Position numbers and translations under genes: made by a program. This document shows, one piece after another, positions 59,886 through 64,000 of a stretch of 64,000 bases of DNA (the first letter of the stretch is position 1; each line of letters begins with the position of its first letter). A model generated the notes under the pieces. That model did no database searches. It saw only the letters and a list, made by a program, of their open reading frames with translations, and had not been told where the DNA came from. This DNA is from AP-15 sp963702685. GTDB lineage: Bacteria > Pseudomonadota > Alphaproteobacteria > ATCC43930 > CGMCC-115725. The stretch is from contig CAVPDQ010000009.1 of the NCBI GenBank assembly GCA_963702685.1, positions 434,001-498,000 on the forward strand, read 5' to 3'.

Positions 59886-62800
59886 TCAGGCCAGCTCGGC
59901 GAGCAGCGCCTTTGCCTCTTTGAGATCCGGCGTGTCGAAGCCTTCGGTGAACCAGCCGTAGATTGGTGCCAGAAGGCCGCGGGCCTCGGCGCCCCGGCCC
60001 TGGTTGCGGCGCAGCCGGGCGAGGCTCGTGGCGGCGCGCAATTCCCAGAGCCTGGCATCCTGCTCGCGGGCGATGCCGAGCGCTTTGCCATAGAGTTCTT
60101 CCGCGGTCCGGGGTTTCCCCTGCCGCAGCAGCAATCGGCCTTTCTGCCGGTTCAGCTCCGCCGTAAACCAGTGCTCCCCTGTCTTTTCGGCGGCCTTCAA
60201 AGCTTCGTCCAGCAGTGTCAGCGCCTCTTCGATTTGCCCCTCGATTTCACATCCCCTAGCGCGGAGGGCGGTGTGGTAGGGCGCCCACAACTCCGCCCCG
60301 GTGGCGCGGTAAGCGCTCACACCACGACGCAGGAGAGATATCCCCTCTGCCACATCGCCACTTTTGATCTCGACCCACCCGCGATAGATCCCTCCCACCG
60401 CACCCCAATAGGAAAAGCCCCGCTCGGTCGCCACCCCAGCCAGTTGGCCCAACCGCTCACGCGCCGCTGCGTCCTCTTCGGCGAGCGAAAGCATTGTAGC
60501 GCCGAATGTCAGGCTCGATACCAAAGACAGCGGATGACCCAGCTTCAGAGCCTCCGCGACTGCTGCGTTGCTTCGTGCGAACGCCTGGTCGGGAAAGCCG
60601 AGGCAAAATAGGACAATCGCCAACACAGCCTGTGAGAGCACCTGGGGGTAGATCTCGACTTGATGGACAAGCGAACCGTGAGCGATCGGATCGTAAAGTG
60701 CAAACGCCTTGTCCAAGTGCGATCGGGATGAAGCAAACCTGCCGGTAAACATCAGGGTTCGACCGGAGGAGTAGTGACCCAGAACGAGCCCGGCGGAATC
60801 ATTGCGCTGACAGCTCAGCCGCACCAGCTCCTCGTCCAAGCGTCCCGCCAAATCGATTTCGCCGCGGTACGCGTGATAGAGGGACTGCCCGTAGGGAACC
60901 CGCAGGAAATCCGGCGCAGAACCGAGCTGCTGCCACAATTCACCTGCACGGATATATGCGTGCCCCGTTTCCGCTGCGGCGGGTCCCTCGACGGCCAGCA
61001 AAACGGCGCCCAAGGCGCTCCAAAATTCGAGCTCCTGCCGCTGCCGTTCAGGGTTGTCCGGCAGCAGCGCCAGCTGGTCCAGCGCCTTGTGGAATTGCGT
61101 CGCCGCTTCCGCCATCGCCGAGCGGACGGAGGACCTGCGGCCGGCTTTGCCCCAGCAGGCGACGGATTTTTCGATGAGCCCAGCCTCGGCGTAATGCTGG
61201 GCGAATACCTCGGGCTGGGTGTCCATCAGCTCGGGAGAATGGACTTCGAGCGCTTCGGCGATCCGCCCGTGCAGCTGCTGCCGGGCATCGCGCAGCAGGC
61301 TGCGGTGCGCTGCGTCCTGCACCAGCGCATGCTTGAACCTATAGACCGCGTCGGGTGCGGCGCCGCGCTGGAAGACCAGCCCGGACGCGACGAGGCTGGC
61401 GAGAGCGGCCCGCAGTTGGCCCTCGGGAAGACGGGCGACGGCGCACACCATCGCGTAGGGGAACTCGCGCCCGATGGCCGCGCCGATCTGCGCTACCGGC
61501 CGCGCCGTTGCCAGGCGGTCGAGCCGTGCCGTCAGCGACGCCTGCAAGCTCGTCGGGATCGCGAATGGCGGAAATGCCCGGTCGAGCACCCAGCGACCGG
61601 CCTCGACGCGCAGAACACCGCTCTGCAGCACGCTCCTGGTCAATTCCTCGACAAACAACGGCACGCCTTCGGTGCGATCGGCGATCTGGGCGACGACCTC
61701 ATCGGGCAATGCCTTGCCGCCGGCTACTTGCGCCACCAATGCGGTCCGGTCGCGCTGGTCCAGGCGATTGAGCGCCAGCATCGTCACCTGCGGCTGGCCG
61801 GTCCAGGGCGGCTGGAACTCCGGGCGGAACGTCACGATCAGCAGCACCGGCAGACTGCGCGTGCGCTCAACGGTGAGGTCGAGCAGCTCGCGCGAGGTCG
61901 GGTCGATCCAGTGCGCGTCCTCGAAAACCACGACGATCGGCTGCCGGCGCGCCAAACCCTCGAGCTGCCGGGTCAGCGCCTCCAGGATCCGCTCTTTCTT
62001 GCGCCGCGGACTGAGGTCGGGCAGCGGACGGCGCTCCGAGCCCGGCAACGACAGCAGATCGGCGAGGAATGCCACATCCTCGTCGGGCGGTGCGGCGAGG
62101 GCCAGCACGGCCTCGAGCTTCTCCAGCCTGGCCGCGGGTGTGTCGTCGCGCGCGAAACCCGATGCCCGTCCGAGCTGGTCGATAAACGGGTAAAGCGCGC
62201 TGTCCTGGTGATAGGGCGAGCAGAAATAGCGCAGGCGCAAATGCGGCTCGGCGTGGAGGCGCTCCTCCAACGCCGCGGCGATGCGCGACTTGCCGAGGCC
62301 CGGCTCGCCCGAAACCAGCACGACCTGGCCGTCGCCCGCCTTGGCGCGCGCCCAGCGCCGCAACAGCAGGTCGATCTCCTCGTCGCGGCCGACCAGCGGG
62401 GTCAGCGCCGGTCCGCGCAATGCCTCGAAGCGGCTCGCGACGACGCTCTCACGCAGCACCTGCCAGCCGTGCACCGGCTGGGGGCCGCTGCTCTCGCCGA
62501 TTGCGCCGAGATCGCGGTAGTCGAAGAGGCCGCCGACCAGCCGGCGCGTGTCGGCGGCGATGACGACTTGGCCGGGCTCGGCCAGGGCTTGCAAACGGGC
62601 GGCGAGGTTGGGCGTTTCGCCGACAATCCCGTGGTCTCGAGGTTCCCCGGCCCCGACCGGATCGCCGGCGATGACCATGCCGGTCGCGATGCCGATCCGG
62701 CACCGCATCGGCGCGTCCGCCTCGGGTCGCAGGGCCCCGACCGCCGTACACAATTCGAGCCCCGCGCGGATCGCCTGCTCGGCGTCGTGCTCGTGCGCCG

Positions 62801-64000
62801 CGGGGTAGCCGAACAGGACGAGCACGCTATTCCCCAGATGCGCGGCGATAAACCCGGCGTGGCGGCCGGCCGTCTCCGCGATGCAGCGCTGAAAGGCCTC
62901 GACTGCCTCGCGCAGGTCTTCGAGGCCCGCGCCGTCGGCTCCCGACGCCACGCCGACCAGCTCGCAGGAGAGGGCGGTGATTTGCCGGCGTTCGGCTTCA
63001 CCATGCGGCGTTGGTGCGGCGTCCCCCGCGGCGTCGGCCCGCGATGGCGCCGCGATGACGCCATTCTCCTCGCCGGCCGCCAGCCGCAAGCCGGACAGGA
63101 AAAGCTCGCGGTGCTCGGCGTTCCGCAGGTTCAGGGCGTCGGGCATCGCGATAGAGCCGATGGCGCGGAGCCGCGCGAGCGTCGCCCGCGCCTCCTCCAG
63201 CCGTCCCATATGGGCGTAGCACACGGCCAGCCAGCGGTAGGGGGCGGCAGCGGCTTCATCGTTTTGGATCGAAAGCAATAGTTTTGGGACTGCCTCTTCG
63301 AACCGTCGGCTTGAAACGAGCGCGGCTCCGATCAGCAAGAGAGCCCGGTGGATTTGGCCGCGCGGGTTGAGCCGCAGCGCGGTCTCGCCGTGTGCTATCG
63401 CCGTGTCGAGCTCGCCCGCCCACCGTCTGATCTGGCCGCTGAAGAACCAGCCATGAGCAAAGCTCGGATTGAGCGCGAGGGCACGATCGACGAGCGCAAT
63501 CATCGCGCCGAGGTCCTCGCCGAACTGGGCCAGCGCCAGGGCGGCGACGGCGAGGACACCCGGATCGCCGGGCGAGGCCTGCAATGCCCGGCGGGCGTAA
63601 TCAATGCCGTTCAGGCGGTCCGCCACTCGATCTTTGCTCCGCCCGTCGATAAACAGCCGATTGCAGCACAGCGCGGCCAAGGCAAGGGCGAGCCCGTAGC
63701 GAGGGTCACGGTCGATCGCCTGCTCTGCCAGATCGAGCGCCTCGGGGATCTGCCTCGCTGACGACCAGTACATCGCATGGGCGCGCAGGTAGAGATCGTA
63801 CGCGGTGAGGTCGGCGGTCGGGCGGTCGGTCGAACGCGCGGTTTCGGCCGCCTGCAGCGCGGGCCCTATCACGCCGGCGACGCTCGCGGCCACCTGGTCC
63901 TGGAGGTCGAACACATTTTCGAGCGAGCCGTCGAACCGTTCCGCCCACAAATGCGCGCCGGTCACGGCGTCGATCAGCTGCGCCGCGATACGGACCCGGT
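59886..64000 (-). CDS. Large TolB-like/TPR/cyclase-like/AAA ATPase/TPR regulator, N-terminus cut off
   Basis: At least 1370 residues, still open at the right edge. It begins with a TolB-like piece (RIAAQLIDAVTGAHLWAERF) and a TPR section (residues about 60-290). A class III cyclase-like domain follows (EAERRQITALSCELVGVASG, HLGNSVLVLFGYPAAHEHDA, GIATGMVIAGDPVG). In the cyclase core the metal Asp is Glu (SCELVG) and the second acidic site is Asn (LGNSVL), so activity is doubtful. Then an AAA ATPase (VLVSGEPGLGKSRIAAALEE, PIVVVFEDAHWIDP) and about 450 residues of TPR end at 59886. This is the bacterial adenylate-cyclase/STAND-like architecture common in Bradyrhizobium. Confidence 0.88.
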   Translation of the reverse strand, partial: RVRIAAQLIDAVTGAHLWAERFDGSLENVFDLQDQVAASVAGVIGPALQAAETARSTDRPTADLTAYDLYLRAHAMYWSSARQIPEALDLAEQAIDRDPRYGLALALAALCCNRLFIDGRSKDRVADRLNGIDYARRALQASPGDPGVLAVAALALAQFGEDLGAMIALVDRALALNPSFAHGWFFSGQIRRWAGELDTAIAHGETALRLNPRGQIHRALLLIGAALVSSRRFEEAVPKLLLSIQNDEAAAAPYRWLAVCYAHMGRLEEARATLARLRAIGSIAMPDALNLRNAEHRELFLSGLRLAAGEENGVIAAPSRADAAGDAAPTPHGEAERRQITALSCELVGVASGADGAGLEDLREAVEAFQRCIAETAGRHAGFIAAHLGNSVLVLFGYPAAHEHDAEQAIRAGLELCTAVGALRPEADAPMRCRIGIATGMVIAGDPVGAGEPRDHGIVGETPNLAARLQALAEPGQVVIAADTRRLVGGLFDYRDLGAIGESSGPQPVHGWQVLRESVVASRFEALRGPALTPLVGRDEEIDLLLRRWARAKAGDGQVVLVSGEPGLGKSRIAAALEERLHAEPHLRLRYFCSPYHQDSALYPFIDQLGRASGFARDDTPAARLEKLEAVLALAAPPDEDVAFLADLLSLPGSERRPLPDLSPRRKKERILEALTRQLEGLARRQPIVVVFEDAHWIDPTSRELLDLTVERTRSLPVLLIVTFRPEFQPPWTGQPQVTMLALNRLDQRDRTALVAQVAGGKALPDEVVAQIADRTEGVPLFVEELTRSVLQSGVLRVEAGRWVLDRAFPPFAIPTSLQASLTARLDRLATARPVAQIGAAIGREFPYAMVCAVARLPEGQLRAALASLVASGLVFQRGAAPDAVYRFKHALVQDAAHRSLLRDARQQLHGRIAEALEVHSPELMDTQPEVFAQHYAEAGLIEKSVACWGKAGRRSSVRSAMAEAATQFHKALDQLALLPDNPERQRQELEFWSALGAVLLAVEGPAAAETGHAYIRAGELWQQLGSAPDFLRVPYGQSLYHAYRGEIDLAGRLDEELVRLSCQRNDSAGLVLGHYSSGRTLMFTGRFASSRSHLDKAFALYDPIAHGSLVHQVEIYPQVLSQAVLAIVLFCLGFPDQAFARSNAAVAEALKLGHPLSLVSSLTFGATMLSLAEEDAAARERLGQLAGVATERGFSYWGAVGGIYRGWVEIKSGDVAEGISLLRRGVSAYRATGAELWAPYHTALRARGCEIEGQIEEALTLLDEALKAAEKTGEHWFTAELNRQKGRLLLRQGKPRTAEELYGKALGIAREQDARLWELRAATSLARLRRNQGRGAEARGLLAPIYGWFTEGFDTPDLKEAKALLAELA

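Noticed and set aside
60774..63281. 835-residue plus-strand open frame
   Set aside because: Antisense shadow of the AAA/TPR regulator; composition is Gln/Arg/Pro-rich without domains.

Overview
The window is high-GC, gene-dense bacterial DNA. Protein families, gene neighbourhoods and interspersed palindromes point to an alphaproteobacterium, most likely of the Hyphomicrobiales (Bradyrhizobium-like). Supporting signs are a GAAC-N7-GAAC-type SOS box at uvrA, an ATATAAAGAT-type operator at ahcY, the ftsK-lolA-xthA order, and repeat families I recognise from Bradyrhizobiaceae. No rRNA or tRNA gene was seen. Family assignments were made by eye, without database searches.

Layout. 1-7.4 kb: GMC oxidoreductase (cut by the edge), glycosyltransferase, then on the minus strand uvrA, an orphan Phd antitoxin, a ModA-like binding protein, CreA and a nucleotidyltransferase remnant. 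7.6-15.2 kb: ABM-domain membrane protein, nucleoside deaminase, LLM oxidoreductase with a TPR protein, and a LysR regulator divergent from a glyoxalase-cupin-aminotransferase operon. 15.2-17.7 kb: an AT-richer island with an IS1380 relic, a CRP-type operator, a small helical protein and a protein built on tandem 90-bp repeats. 18-29 kb: HtrA-type protease, ssb, GST, a Phd/PIN pair, acetyltransferase and racemase, three DsrE-like genes with a cupin, a DadA-like oxidase with an LLM oxidoreductase, and N-carbamoyl-D-amino-acid hydrolase. 28.4-33.5 kb: xthA, a C26 peptidase, lolA and ftsK. 34-41.2 kb: an envelope/secretion cluster (lipoprotein, trypsin-lysozyme fusion, beta-lactamase-fold hydrolase with an inserted repeat module, DUF1906 protein under a CRP-type site, small secreted protein). 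41.6-46.6 kb: DUF433 antitoxin whose toxin is lost, prfC, and a low-GC TIR-TPR gene split by an IS1595-family element. 47-64 kb: nicotinate phosphoribosyltransferase, class II DAHP synthase, Doc toxin with an unfamiliar partner, peptide ABC ATPase, folP/folB, glyoxalase, RraA-like protein, Kup, isonitrile-hydratase-like protein, a RAYT relic, ahcY, and a very large cyclase-like/AAA/TPR regulator running off the edge.

Two themes stand out. First, the accessory DNA is a graveyard of toxin-antitoxin, transposon and defence genes: six toxin-antitoxin-type loci or relics, three transposase loci or relics, and a TIR-TPR gene of the kind found in phage-defence systems. Second, many genes, including uvrA, carry single-base indels that mostly fall in homopolymer runs. 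Correcting one base restores the family reading frame, so many apparent pseudogenes may be base-calling artefacts. Two perfect TGTGA-N6-TCACA sites, each about 31 bp upstream of a -10-like element, suggest that the repeat-protein island and the DUF1906 cluster share a cAMP-receptor-type regulator.
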